Assembly: GCA_903939755.1 (NCBI GenBank)
Contig: CAJAII010000013.1
Coordinates: forward strand, 53,422 to 117,421
Length of the DNA: 64,000 bases
Direction: 5' to 3'
Source: an uncultured Flavobacteriales bacterium
GTDB taxonomy: Bacteria > Bacteroidota > Bacteroidia > Flavobacteriales_D > Crocinitomicaceae
The position numbers were made by a program, and so were the translations under genes. Of this stretch, positions 28,679 through 37,590 are shown piece after piece. The notes beneath the pieces were generated by a model. That model was not told the origin of the DNA. It made no database searches and saw nothing but the letters and a program-made list of their open reading frames with translations. Each line of letters opens with the position of its first letter. Position 1 is the first letter of the stretch.

Positions 28679-29640
28679 ATGCGTTAGAAGCATACGTTAA
28701 ATTAATTGAAGAAGGGCTTGAGAAAATCGACCTGCCTAAAACCCCTGAAAATCTATACCAACCCATTGAATACTTTGTTGAAATAGGCGGGAAGAGAATT
28801 CGTCCCGTGTTAACCTTATTAGCTACTGAACTATTTGGTGTGAAAAAGGAAGTTGCCTTACCTGCAGCTCTGTCCATTGAACTGTTTCACAATTTTAGTT
28901 TGATTCACGATGACATCATGGATGAGGCTCCACTGCGTAGAGGAAAACAAACCGTACATGAAAAATGGAATACCAACATAGCCATTCTTTCTGGGGACGT
29001 ATTATTTGTAAAAGCATACCAAGAATTAAGCAAACAATCCCGCGAGCAGCTGTTCGATTTAATAACCTTGTTTAATAAAACGGCCATTGAAGTTTGTGAG
29101 GGACAGCAAATGGACATGGATTTTGAGGTACTCCCAAAGGTGACCGTTGAAGCTTACATTGAAATGATCCGACTAAAAACATCCGTTTTACTAGGTTGCG
29201 CATTACAATTTGGAGCAATTATAGCCGGTGCATCAGTTAAAAATCAAGAATTGATCTATCAATTCGGTATCAATTTGGGCATTGCATTTCAAATTCAAGA
29301 CGATCTTTTAGATCTTTATGGCGAACCTAAAAATGTAGGAAAACAAGTCGGTGGCGACATACTTGCTAACAAAAAAACATTGTTGTGTATCCTTGCAGAA
29401 AAGCATGCAGATCAAAAAAACACACTTCTATTAAATGAAATGTTTAATGAAAAGGACCCTGAACTAAAAATATCAAAAGCTAAACACCTCTTCAAAGAAT
29501 TGGATATCTTTAACAAATGTAGTGCAGAAAAGGAACGCTATATGAAGCTTGCTATAGATGCCCTAACAGCTATAGAAAGCCCAACGAAAAAGGATTTATT
29601 TTTTGAAATATCCGACTTTTTGTTAAACAGAGATGCTTAA
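28675..29640 (+). CDS. Polyprenyl synthetase (trans-prenyl diphosphate synthase)
   Basis: A 321-aa head-to-tail prenyltransferase that chains isopentenyl diphosphate units. It has the first Asp-rich motif DDIMD (79-83) followed by RRGKQTVH, the lysine/threonine site at RLKTSVLLG, and the second motif DDLLD (209-213) with [15 protein letters not shown]. The product length cannot be fixed from sequence; a farnesyl/geranylgeranyl or longer quinone side chain are all possible. Residues before the first Asp-rich motif (HNFSLIH) are not bulky enough to settle it. It overlaps rmlA by ATGA. Confidence 0.92.
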   Translation: MNALEAYVKLIEEGLEKIDLPKTPENLYQPIEYFVEIGGKRIRPVLTLLATELFGVKKEVALPAALSIELFHNFSLIHDDIMDEAPLRRGKQTVHEKWNTNIAILSGDVLFVKAYQELSKQSREQLFDLITLFNKTAIEVCEGQQMDMDFEVLPKVTVEAYIEMIRLKTSVLLGCALQFGAIIAGASVKNQELIYQFGINLGIAFQIQDDLLDLYGEPKNVGKQVGGDILANKKTLLCILAEKHADQKNTLLLNEMFNEKDPELKISKAKHLFKELDIFNKCSAEKERYMKLAIDALTAIESPTKKDLFFEISDFLLNRDA

Positions 29641-29686
29641 CTAGACAAATAATTAAGTTTTTTATTTTTTTTTGATTCAAACCTTA

Positions 29687-29714
29687 TTGATAAATTAATT
29701 TATTAGTAATTTTA
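29687..29714 (+). promoter_or_regulatory. Promoter of the first tandem T9SS-exported gene
   Basis: TTG (29687-29689), 17 bases, TAATTTTA (29707-29714), a 7 of 8 match to TAnnTTTG. It is 24 bases before the ATG and separates this gene from the rmlA pair. Confidence 0.55.
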
Positions 29715-29738
29715 GACCTTAACTTTAAAAACATTAAA

Positions 29739-31538
29739 ATGAAAAATGTATACATTGGTTTAGCTAGTATACTTGCTTCAGGATTTGTATTTGGTCAAAA
29801 AGTGACTACTAATCCGATGAATGACAAGAAATTACAGTCTATAGACGTTAAAGCGAAAAAAGAGATTTTTTCTGAACCGAAAGGAATTACCTTATGGTCG
29901 AATGACTTTTCAGTTCCTGCTGATTGGGTAACATCAAATGCACCTGCTCCTGGTGGATCTCCAGGTCATACCGCTGGTGATTGGGCCATTACAACTGATG
30001 TAAATGCTGCACCACGACCTGAATTAACACCTGCTGGTCACACTTCGGCTGCAAATGGTTATGCACTTATTGATTCCGATGGTGCTGGAGCAACTGAAAC
30101 TCAAAATGCAAAAATTGTTACTGCAAATAGCATTGACTTAACTGGACAACCTTTGGTTGTATTGGTTTTTCAACAAACACACAGAAGATATGCTGAATCA
30201 ACATTTGTTGTATATAGTACTGACGGAGGTGCTGTTTGGCAAGAAATCGAAGTAAATGACATGATGGGTACAAACACAAATACCGCAAATCCTGGTACTG
30301 TGCAAGTAAACATGTCTGCATACCTTGGCAATCAAGCAAATGTTAAGATTGGTTTCAAATACATTGGTCAATACGATTGGTTCTGGGCAGTTGATGATGT
30401 AAAATTAATGACGCCAGATGATTACGATTTATCAATGGATGGTGGATACTGGGGATCAACTGGTTTTTGGGGTGCAAGACTTCCTTACTACCAAATACCA
30501 TTGGCCCAATTAGCACCGATTGATGTTTCAGGAATTGTTAGTAACCTAGGTGCTTTAACTCAAACTGACATCGTATTTACAGCTGCACTTGCAAGTGGTG
30601 CTTGGAGTGGATCTTCTGCTGCATCAACAATCGTTGCTGGAGCGTTAGACACATTATCATTACCTTCATCGCTTACACCTCCTCCGGCAGCAGCAACACA
30701 TGTTATTAATTTTAGCGCGGCATCTGGCGCTGTTGATGCAGCTCCAGCAAACAATAGCATCCTTTCGGCGGCAACTATTGTGGTAAATAACAGCATCTAT
30801 GCACGTGACAAAAACAACGTGTCAGGTGGATCGTACAACGCAGGATTTGGATTTGAGGTAGGAAACATCTTTGATATCTACGCAACAGCTCCCTTAAGTG
30901 CTATTGATGTTTATATAGGTGATGCTGCTGAAGTTGGTGCAGAATGTTACGTAAAATTATATTCAATTGACGCAACAACTGGAGACTTTGTTTATGTAGA
31001 TGAATCAAATGCTTATACATTAACAACAAATGATTTAGACGGAATTGTAACATTTTCACTAGCGGCTGGTGCCTTTACTCTAAATGCTGGTGAATCATAC
31101 TTAGTAGTTGCCGGTTCAAATGGTGATGGTGGTTTAACTAACGATTTAGTTGTTGGTACATCTGGAAATTCAGAAGTTCAAACATCTTTCTATTTAGATT
31201 TAACAGATAATACTTGGTATTATACTACATCTACTCCAATGGTAAGAATGAATTTCTCTGCAGCTGGAATCGAGGATAACGATGCAAGCTTCGGATTGAA
31301 CGTTTACCCTAATCCAGCACAAAACGAAGCAAACATTAGTGTTTCTGTTGAAAATGCAAACGTTGCTGTAACACTTACTGATTTATCAGGTAAAGTTGTT
31401 TACAATAACAATTTAGGAACTGTTAACGGAACGAAAAACGTAACAATCAACACTGGAAATTTCGCAAATGGAATCTACATGGTTGGTGTTAATTCTAACG
31501 GAAACATTTCTACTAAGAAATTAGTTATCAGAAACTAA
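29739..31538 (+). CDS. Secreted protein with T9SS type A sorting domain (tandem copy 1)
   Basis: A 599-aa exported protein. A signal peptide ends near FGQ (residue 20). The first half has a jelly-roll-like beta domain (about 50-225; GITLWSNDFSVPADW to DWFWAVDDVKLM, as in MAM or adhesin-type folds). Two or more beta domains follow, the second with LVVLVFQQ-like and GYEVGN-like strands. The C-terminal 75 residues are a type A T9SS sorting domain: YPNPAQNEANISVS, LTDLSGKVVYNN and NGIYMVGVNSNG, ending KKLVIRN. It is expected at the cell surface or outside. It is closely related to the next gene. Role unknown; adhesion is only a guess. Confidence 0.88.
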   Translation: MKNVYIGLASILASGFVFGQKVTTNPMNDKKLQSIDVKAKKEIFSEPKGITLWSNDFSVPADWVTSNAPAPGGSPGHTAGDWAITTDVNAAPRPELTPAGHTSAANGYALIDSDGAGATETQNAKIVTANSIDLTGQPLVVLVFQQTHRRYAESTFVVYSTDGGAVWQEIEVNDMMGTNTNTANPGTVQVNMSAYLGNQANVKIGFKYIGQYDWFWAVDDVKLMTPDDYDLSMDGGYWGSTGFWGARLPYYQIPLAQLAPIDVSGIVSNLGALTQTDIVFTAALASGAWSGSSAASTIVAGALDTLSLPSSLTPPPAAATHVINFSAASGAVDAAPANNSILSAATIVVNNSIYARDKNNVSGGSYNAGFGFEVGNIFDIYATAPLSAIDVYIGDAAEVGAECYVKLYSIDATTGDFVYVDESNAYTLTTNDLDGIVTFSLAAGAFTLNAGESYLVVAGSNGDGGLTNDLVVGTSGNSEVQTSFYLDLTDNTWYYTTSTPMVRMNFSAAGIEDNDASFGLNVYPNPAQNEANISVSVENANVAVTLTDLSGKVVYNNNLGTVNGTKNVTINTGNFANGIYMVGVNSNGNISTKKLVIRN

Positions 31539-31557
31539 TCTATATTGATTTAGATTT

Positions 31558-31585
31558 AAAAGGGCCTTCGGGCCCTTTTTTTTTT
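31558..31585 (+). terminator. Rho-independent terminator between the tandem T9SS genes
   Basis: AAAAGGGCC, a TTCG tetraloop, then GGCCCTTTT and a long T run. It is a textbook terminator ending copy 1, so copy 2 needs its own promoter. Confidence 0.92.
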
Positions 31586-31649
31586 ATCTTAAATTTTCAA
31601 AGAGTAATCGAATAATTTAGTAATTTAGAATTCAATTAAATATACAAAC

Positions 31650-33410
31650 ATGAAAAACAGTTACATTTTACTTCTATTAATATTGATAACAAGCAGCGTT
31701 GAAGCGCAAAAACAATTTAAAGATATTTCTTCGGAAAAGAAACATGTAATTGTTTCTGATCCTGCTAAGCCGGAAAAAATCCATGCTGCAAAAGGGATAA
31801 CTATATGGCAAAATGATTTCTCTGATAATTCAGAATGGACCTTTGATAACACTTCTGCCCCTTATCTAAACTGGGAAATAACTACCGCAGCTGATACGAT
31901 ACCAGTAGCAGCATTAAGTCCTGCCATCTTTACCACTGTTGCGAATGGTTTTGCCTTTATTAACTCAGATTCACAAGGGCAAAATGGCGTTCAAAATGCC
32001 AACATGACCTATAATGGCACAATTAATTGCACCGGCTATCCAAACGTAAGCCTTGTATTCGAACAACAATATAGAACTTACTTAGACACCCGAATTGTAC
32101 GCGTGAGTAACGATGGAGGAACCACTTGGACCGATTTTTACATCACCGATGGGAATGAACCAACCGCACAAAATACAGCTAATCCAGATATAGCATCGGT
32201 CAACATCTCTTCAGTTGCTGGTAACCAAGCAAACGTAAAAATTCAACTCAATTACCAAGGAAATTGGGGATGGTATTGGGCAGTTGATGACATCAAAGTA
32301 ATTGAAACGGATCAGTACGATTTAAAACTTCAATCGATCGCATGGGGAACAGATGGTGCTTTCGGTGAACGCTTACCTTATTATCAAGTACCAACACTAC
32401 AAGTTGCCCCGATCAATTTTGGTGGTGCATTAAAAAACATAGGTGTTCAAGATATTAGTGACGCCACCTTCACCGCTGTTATTAATGCGGTTTACAGTGG
32501 TTCAACTCCACCAACTTTCATAGCTGCATCTAACTTAGATACCGTTTGGTGTGGAACAACATTTACCCCGGCAGCCACTGTTGCAACGCATGTCGTTCAA
32601 TTGGCGGCATCGACAAGCAACATGGAGCCAGACATGACAAATAATGTATTACCTTCAATGAATATTGAGATAAACACAAATATCTACGCAAGGGACCGAG
32701 GAACAATTTTAGGAGGCATATCAAATGCTGGAGAAGGGTACGAAGTAGGAAATGTCTTTGATATCTTTACCAATGATGTTCTTTATGGAATCGATGCGTA
32801 TATTCATCCAACAGCGGAAGTAGGGTCAGAAATATTTACCAAATTATATTACAATAATACAAGTACAGGCGTATTTGATTTTGTGGATGAAAGTGCTCCT
32901 TATGTTATTCAAGCAGGTGATCTAGGACAAAAAATAACCTTACCACTTCAAAATTTCCAAGCTTTATTAGCCAATGAGTCTTACTTAGCAATGGTTGGTT
33001 CATTTGGTGATGGAGGAATAAGTAATGATTTAGTTTGTGCTACCTCTGGATCTTCGGCCCCACAAACCGCTTTTTACTACGACTACACCGATCAAACTTG
33101 GTATTACACCTCCTCCTCACCAATGGTTCGGATGAATTTTGATCCAAGCTTAGGTATAGAAGCAAGTGCGAACGCAGTTCCGTTCACGATATACCCAAAT
33201 CCTTCCAATGACCAATTCACAGTAAAATTGCTAAATAACAATAATGCGACTATTGAAATAGTTGATTTAAAGGGGAATTCAATTAAAAAGACACTTGCCA
33301 ACTCCGTGCAAACCAACGTATCAACAGCATCACTATCCAACGGAGTTTATTTAGTTTACGTAACTACGGACAACAACACTTTTACGAAGAAGATTGTAGT
33401 ACAGCATTAA
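31650..33410 (+). CDS. Secreted protein with T9SS type A sorting domain (tandem copy 2)
   Basis: A 586-aa paralogue of the preceding gene with the same order: signal peptide ending near VEAQ, KGITIWQNDFSDNSEW, WGWYWAVDDIKVIE, the shared RLPYYQVPTLQVAPINFGG stretch, NIYARDRGTILGG, and WYYTSSSPMVRMNF just ahead of the sorting domain. The C-terminal domain reads YPNPSNDQFTVKLLNN, NGVYLVYVTTDNN and ends KKIVVQH. Alignment by eye covers the whole length but similarity is moderate, so the duplication is old. The 5' region lacks a clear promoter match. The product is probably surface-located, function unknown. Confidence 0.88.
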   Translation: MKNSYILLLLILITSSVEAQKQFKDISSEKKHVIVSDPAKPEKIHAAKGITIWQNDFSDNSEWTFDNTSAPYLNWEITTAADTIPVAALSPAIFTTVANGFAFINSDSQGQNGVQNANMTYNGTINCTGYPNVSLVFEQQYRTYLDTRIVRVSNDGGTTWTDFYITDGNEPTAQNTANPDIASVNISSVAGNQANVKIQLNYQGNWGWYWAVDDIKVIETDQYDLKLQSIAWGTDGAFGERLPYYQVPTLQVAPINFGGALKNIGVQDISDATFTAVINAVYSGSTPPTFIAASNLDTVWCGTTFTPAATVATHVVQLAASTSNMEPDMTNNVLPSMNIEINTNIYARDRGTILGGISNAGEGYEVGNVFDIFTNDVLYGIDAYIHPTAEVGSEIFTKLYYNNTSTGVFDFVDESAPYVIQAGDLGQKITLPLQNFQALLANESYLAMVGSFGDGGISNDLVCATSGSSAPQTAFYYDYTDQTWYYTSSSPMVRMNFDPSLGIEASANAVPFTIYPNPSNDQFTVKLLNNNNATIEIVDLKGNSIKKTLANSVQTNVSTASLSNGVYLVYVTTDNNTFTKKIVVQH

Positions 33411-33442
33411 TAGAATTTTTGATAACTAATTGAGTGAAATAA

Positions 33443-34129
33443 TCAGCAGTTAATTTCAGTGAAATTTTCTGCTGTATTTTTCCAATTTGATGTTGTTCCG
33501 GGGCGAACAAGTTGAATCGTTTGCATACCAGCCTTTTCTGCAGCCATTAATTCTTCGCGAATATCCGATAAAAAAAGGATGGACGACGATGAGAATTGCA
33601 GTTGATCAGCTATTATCTTATAAGTATTTGTCTCCCTTTTTGGACCTGTAACCGTGTCAAAGTAAGCTGATAAATAGTTAGATAAATCACCTTGATTTGC
33701 AAATTTGAAAATTAATTTCTGAGCTTCAACCGACCCAGACGAGAACACCGCCAATTCAATGTTAGCAGCCTGCCACAGTTTTAAAGCAAGAGGAACATCA
33801 TCGTAAACATGAGAAACCAACTTACCTGAGAGATACCCCTCTTCCCAAATTATTCCTTGCAAAAATTTCAAAGGTGTTACTTTTCGATCTTCCTTACACC
33901 AACGTACCAATTGATTGATACCATCTTGCCTAGATTTCAAATCTATGCCGCCTTCACTTTTTACTATAGCGTCTACTTGTGCAAATGCGGCAACTACTTC
34001 AATACTATCATTTAAGAGGAGCTTGTCAATATTCGCTAAGAAATACGGGAATAAAACATCATATACAAACGAAACCGAAGTGGTTGTTCCTTCAATATCC
34101 ATCAATACGCATTTAATTTCACCTTTCAC
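33443..34129 (-). CDS. mtnC: Enolase-phosphatase E1 (methionine salvage)
   Basis: A HAD-superfamily enzyme that enolises and dephosphorylates 2,3-diketo-5-methylthiopentyl-1-phosphate. The HAD motif I is DIEGTTTS with nucleophile Asp11 in the 228-aa product, then VYDVLFPYF, SSGSVEAQKLIF (motif II) and FLSDIREELMAAEKAGMQTI (motif IV), the family pattern. I place the start at GTG 34129: this gives the family's normal N-terminus, VKGEIKCVLMDIEGT. A longer frame to 34207 would add 26 residues that read through mtnD. The gene overlaps mtnD by 11 bases in mtnB-mtnD-mtnC. Confidence 0.93.
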   Translation of the reverse strand: MKGEIKCVLMDIEGTTTSVSFVYDVLFPYFLANIDKLLLNDSIEVVAAFAQVDAIVKSEGGIDLKSRQDGINQLVRWCKEDRKVTPLKFLQGIIWEEGYLSGKLVSHVYDDVPLALKLWQAANIELAVFSSGSVEAQKLIFKFANQGDLSNYLSAYFDTVTGPKRETNTYKIIADQLQFSSSSILFLSDIREELMAAEKAGMQTIQLVRPGTTSNWKNTAENFTEINC

Positions 34130-34667
34130 GAGAAGGAAATTTAAAATCAGCAAATCTATTTTCAAGCGAAGAATTCGTGTAATTGGGAACCCAACCACTA
34201 CTGTCAATAAAAATACGGATTGCTTTTACGAATGGGTCATGTCTCCCAGCATCAAACCAATGCTTTGTTCCATGCGGGACGCTAATTAAATCACCCCTTT
34301 CACACAACAAGTTAAATACCGCTTGATTATCAAGATTAAACCAAAATAATCCTTTCCCATCAACAAAGAAACGGATTTCATCCTCCGTATGTGTATGTTC
34401 TTGAATAAACTTATGGCGAATAGCTTCGTAATTATCGGTTAAATCATTAATCGATATAACATCCGCCGTGATGTATCCATTTTCTTGCATAAAAGGCGCT
34501 AAATCCTTTTGATATGCCTCAATTATTTCATTCGTAGTTGCTGTATCATCAAAGACCACATCGCAGATCCATTGATCAAAGAAAATACCCCTCTCATTTA
34601 AAAACGCACTGATTTCGGTAACATTATCCGTTTGAAAATTTAAATCAGGAATAGATAGAACCGCCAT
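34119..34667 (-). CDS. mtnD: Acireductone dioxygenase
   Basis: A cupin enzyme that oxidises acireductone to the 2-keto acid precursor of methionine and formate. The 182-aa protein has the metal ligands His91, His93 and Glu97 in EHTHTEDEIRFF and His136 in PHGTKHWFDAG, with the expected FVDGKGLFWF strand between. The choice of iron or nickel, which sets the reaction, cannot be read from sequence. It is 4 bases after mtnB and overlaps mtnC by 11 bases. Confidence 0.95.
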   Translation of the reverse strand: MAVLSIPDLNFQTDNVTEISAFLNERGIFFDQWICDVVFDDTATTNEIIEAYQKDLAPFMQENGYITADVISINDLTDNYEAIRHKFIQEHTHTEDEIRFFVDGKGLFWFNLDNQAVFNLLCERGDLISVPHGTKHWFDAGRHDPFVKAIRIFIDSSGWVPNYTNSSLENRFADFKFPSRER

Positions 34668-34671
34668 TACT

Positions 34672-35265
34672 TTACTTATTAAGGATTAACCATTCACACT
34701 GACAAAGGTAATCGAAGGATTCAAGATGTCGTTTAGCCTCAAATAAGTCTTTGCCCCAGGCATAAAATCCATGTTTTCGGATCATAAAAATTCCTTGATT
34801 CAATTCCATTTTACGATACGTTAATTCATGCTTAAAAAACGACATGTCCTGGGAATTATCTAAAATTGGAATTTCGACAATTCCATCGTGAGTGACAATT
34901 CCGTTTAACCCTTTCTGCATTTCATAACCTGAAAAGGACAAATGATTCCCTTTCATTAGCGATGTTAGTGCAATAGGAAAAACAGAATGGCTATGCAAGA
35001 CTACCTTTGCATCAGGGAATAAATTATATAATACCGTGTGAATATCCGTTTCTGCCGAAGGCTTAGTTTCCTTATAAGCATCGGCTACATTTCCATTTTC
35101 ATCAAGTAAAATAAAATCTTCCTCCCGGATATTGATTTTATCAATACCAGATCTAGTAACCCAAATTTGATTGGAGTTATCTTTAAAAGAATAATTAGTT
35201 GATGTGCCAGGAGAGTGACCTTTATCGTGAAGTTGTCGAATACAAATCGTTAAATCAGATTTCAT
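34672..35265 (-). CDS. mtnB: Methylthioribulose-1-phosphate dehydratase
   Basis: A class II aldolase-fold enzyme of the methionine salvage pathway that dehydrates 5-methylthioribulose-1-phosphate. The 197-aa sequence has the zinc site His91/His93 in VVLHSHSVFPIAL and the third ligand His165 in MIRKHGFYAWG, and the opening GHSPGTSTNYSFKDN that fits MtnB better than fuculose aldolase. Gene order mtnB-mtnD-mtnC supports it. mtnA, mtnK and mtnN are not nearby, so upstream steps must come from elsewhere. Confidence 0.93.
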   Translation of the reverse strand: MKSDLTICIRQLHDKGHSPGTSTNYSFKDNSNQIWVTRSGIDKINIREEDFILLDENGNVADAYKETKPSAETDIHTVLYNLFPDAKVVLHSHSVFPIALTSLMKGNHLSFSGYEMQKGLNGIVTHDGIVEIPILDNSQDMSFFKHELTYRKMELNQGIFMIRKHGFYAWGKDLFEAKRHLESFDYLCQCEWLILNK

Positions 35266-35319
35266 AGGAGCAGGTGTGCCATCAAGATTAATTAAACTCC
35301 CAATTGATAGAGCTTAATC

Positions 35320-35350
35320 CAAAAATAAGAATTCATTTATAAATTAGCAA
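35320..35350 (-). promoter_or_regulatory. Promoter of mtnB-mtnD-mtnC
   Basis: On the minus strand TTG (35350-35348), 20 bases, TATTTTTG (35327-35320). The TTG lies inside the last codons of yqeY, the -7 in the gap. The leader to the mtnB ATG is about 50 bases, too short for the common SAM riboswitches, and I see no such fold. Confidence 0.65.
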
Positions 35351-35789
35351 GTGCTTCTTTAGTAAACGCAGCGATTACTTTACCATCCGCTTTACCTGCC
35401 AACTTAGGAGAGAGGATTCCCATTACCTTTCCAATATCTTGCACACCTTTTGCACCCGATAATTCAATTGCATTAGCCACCTCTTTTTTCACATCATCAT
35501 CACTCAACATTTTCGGGAGGTATTCCTCAATTACTTTCGCCTGAACTAATTCATCATGTGCTAAATCTTCGCGGTTCTGACTAATATACAACTCATATGT
35601 TTCCATACGTTGTTTGAACAATTTCAGGCAAATTTTTATCACTAATTCATCGCTAATGTCCGTTGATCCACCAGAAGTAGACTCGAGTAAAATTTTAGAC
35701 TTTACATCCCTCAATGCGGACAATCGATCTTTGTCGCGCGCTAACATGGCATTTTTTATCGCGTCATTAATTTGTGTTGCAAGACTCAT
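35337..35789 (-). CDS. yqeY: GatB/YqeY domain protein
   Basis: A 150-aa helical protein of the YqeY family, related to the tail of the amidotransferase GatB. Blocks seen are MSLATQINDAIKNAMLARDK, LSALRDVKSKIL, EEYLPKMLSDDDVKKEV and the closing GKADGKVIAAFTKEAL. The role is not well established; a link to tRNA-dependent amidation has been proposed. It follows ftsZ with no spacing at all (stop and ATG adjoin), so it is the last gene of the dcw run. Confidence 0.93.
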   Translation of the reverse strand: MSLATQINDAIKNAMLARDKDRLSALRDVKSKILLESTSGGSTDISDELVIKICLKLFKQRMETYELYISQNREDLAHDELVQAKVIEEYLPKMLSDDDVKKEVANAIELSGAKGVQDIGKVMGILSPKLAGKADGKVIAAFTKEALANL

Positions 35790-37571
35790 TTAGTCGACGT
35801 TATCGTGAAGGAAATTATTATTTCGAAGACCAGTACCATTATCTTCATCAGACAATCCGAATCTAGAGATATTATTTTCTGCACTAGGCATTTCATTGTT
35901 GATCTGAATGTTTCTTCTCACGAAAGCTGGCTCATTTTCAAATTCAGAGATCCCTTCCGGATTCTTTAATTTATTGGTATAGGCATGAAGCTTAGCATTT
36001 CGTTCATCTATTTTACGTTGCTGTTCTTCCGGAGAAAGAATTGCTTGCGCTTTCGCAGTATTCCAACTTGTTTCCCCATCATCTTCAAGAATATGACGAA
36101 CAATTTCTGGGCTTGCTGATTCGGGCGTTATCGCAGCGATAGACTCTTCCGCTTCGAATTTACTTTCAACTACTAATGGAGTATCTAACGAATTATAATT
36201 TGAATTATCTGCATCGGAAAGGTCATAAGTAGCTTCACTCTCATCATTCGATAAGTCATCCGAAGAATAATCATCATCAGCATAAATTTCTGAGTCAAAC
36301 AAATCAAAAGAAACAGTGGTAGATTCAGGTACATCATTTGAAATAAGTTCCTCTTCTAAATCAGCACTTCCAAAAATAGGTGTCTGTGAGTCAACCGTAT
36401 TAGAATAAATTGGTGATTCAATTTCAGATAAAGAAGAACTTTCTTTCAAGAAAGGTTCTTTCGCTAAAACATCGCTCATATTTTCCAATTCAACAGCTTC
36501 ATTAATTGAGGAGTCAATTGGTGAAGACATAGTATTTGTAATTTCTTTCTTAAGATCATCACCCAGCGACATCAATTTACGTTCAGGCAAGGATTCAAAA
36601 CCGGTATAAGGAACAGATGAAAAACCTGTAGCGATCAACGTAATACTAATATTATCTCCTAGACTTGCATCATATCCATGTCCCCAGATCACATCTGCAG
36701 TTGCGCCTGCTGCATCTTGAATAAAATCAGTAATGCCAGTTATTTCATCCATCATCACCTCTTTATCACCATACGTAATATTCAACAAGACATATTTCGC
36801 ACCATTGATATCATTTTCATTCAATAGAGGAGAATTCAATGCCGATTGCACAGCTTCCATAGCACGATTTTCACCTTCAGCCTTAGCGCTACCCATGATA
36901 GCGTGACCGCTATTTCTAAGAACGGTATTCACATCATTGAAATCGACATTAATCATTCCAGTTACAGAAATAACCTCCGCAATACCTTTCGCAGCAACAG
37001 TAAGAATATTATCCGCTTCAGCAAATGCTTTCGTCAAGGCCATATTTTTACCAAACTCACGTAACTTTTCATTATTAATAATTAATAATGTGTCCACATT
37101 TTGTCTCATTTTCTCCAGACCTTCTTCCGCTTGCAACCTACGTTTTCTTCCTTCAAAATCGAAAGGAATCGTTACGATACCAACGGTAAGAATTCCCAAA
37201 TCCTTTGCTACTTGAGCAATTACAGGGGCGGCTCCAGTTCCGGTTCCCCCACCCATACCAGCAGTAACAAATACCATCTTAGTATTTTTGGAAAGCGCTT
37301 CTCGCAATTCTTCAATATTCTCGATCGCAGCATTCATTCCAACTTCAGGAATCATCCCTGCCCCTCTTCCTTCCGTAAGATTTGGACCCAATTGAATTTT
37401 GTGTGGCACAGGAGAAATATCGAGTGCTTGTCTATCCGTATTGCAGACAATAAAATCCACTCCTACAATACCTTGATTAAACATGTGGTTAACTGCATTA
37501 CTGCCACCACCACCAACTCCAATTACTTTAATAATTGAAGACATTCCTTTGGGGATATCAAATTCCATCAT
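35790..37571 (-). CDS. ftsZ: Cell division protein FtsZ
   Basis: The tubulin-like GTPase that forms the division ring. The GTP signature GGGTGTG is at residues 107-113, with the T7 loop NVDFNDVN later. The globular core ends near residue 335. An acidic, low-complexity linker of about 190 residues follows, then a conserved EPAFVRRNI peptide matching the FtsA/ZipA-binding tip, and about 40 further residues that end FLHDNVD. The 593-aa length and this extra end are usual for flavobacteria rather than odd. The ATG at 37571 has a nearby in-frame alternative, MSSIIKV, at residue 10; I keep the first. Confidence 0.97.
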   Translation of the reverse strand: MMEFDIPKGMSSIIKVIGVGGGGSNAVNHMFNQGIVGVDFIVCNTDRQALDISPVPHKIQLGPNLTEGRGAGMIPEVGMNAAIENIEELREALSKNTKMVFVTAGMGGGTGTGAAPVIAQVAKDLGILTVGIVTIPFDFEGRKRRLQAEEGLEKMRQNVDTLLIINNEKLREFGKNMALTKAFAEADNILTVAAKGIAEVISVTGMINVDFNDVNTVLRNSGHAIMGSAKAEGENRAMEAVQSALNSPLLNENDINGAKYVLLNITYGDKEVMMDEITGITDFIQDAAGATADVIWGHGYDASLGDNISITLIATGFSSVPYTGFESLPERKLMSLGDDLKKEITNTMSSPIDSSINEAVELENMSDVLAKEPFLKESSSLSEIESPIYSNTVDSQTPIFGSADLEEELISNDVPESTTVSFDLFDSEIYADDDYSSDDLSNDESEATYDLSDADNSNYNSLDTPLVVESKFEAEESIAAITPESASPEIVRHILEDDGETSWNTAKAQAILSPEEQQRKIDERNAKLHAYTNKLKNPEGISEFENEPAFVRRNIQINNEMPSAENNISRFGLSDEDNGTGLRNNNFLHDNVD

Positions 37572-37590
37572 ATATATTTATTATTTATTA

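Noticed and set aside
33915..34289. Plus-strand open frame of 124 codons
   Set aside because: Antisense to mtnC and mtnD, which are well supported; no family match seen.
35266..35336. SAM-type riboswitch before mtnB
   Set aside because: The leader is only about 50-70 bases and I could not find paired stems; the promoter occupies part of it.
37101..37538. Plus-strand open frame of 145 codons
   Set aside because: Antisense to the most conserved part of ftsZ.
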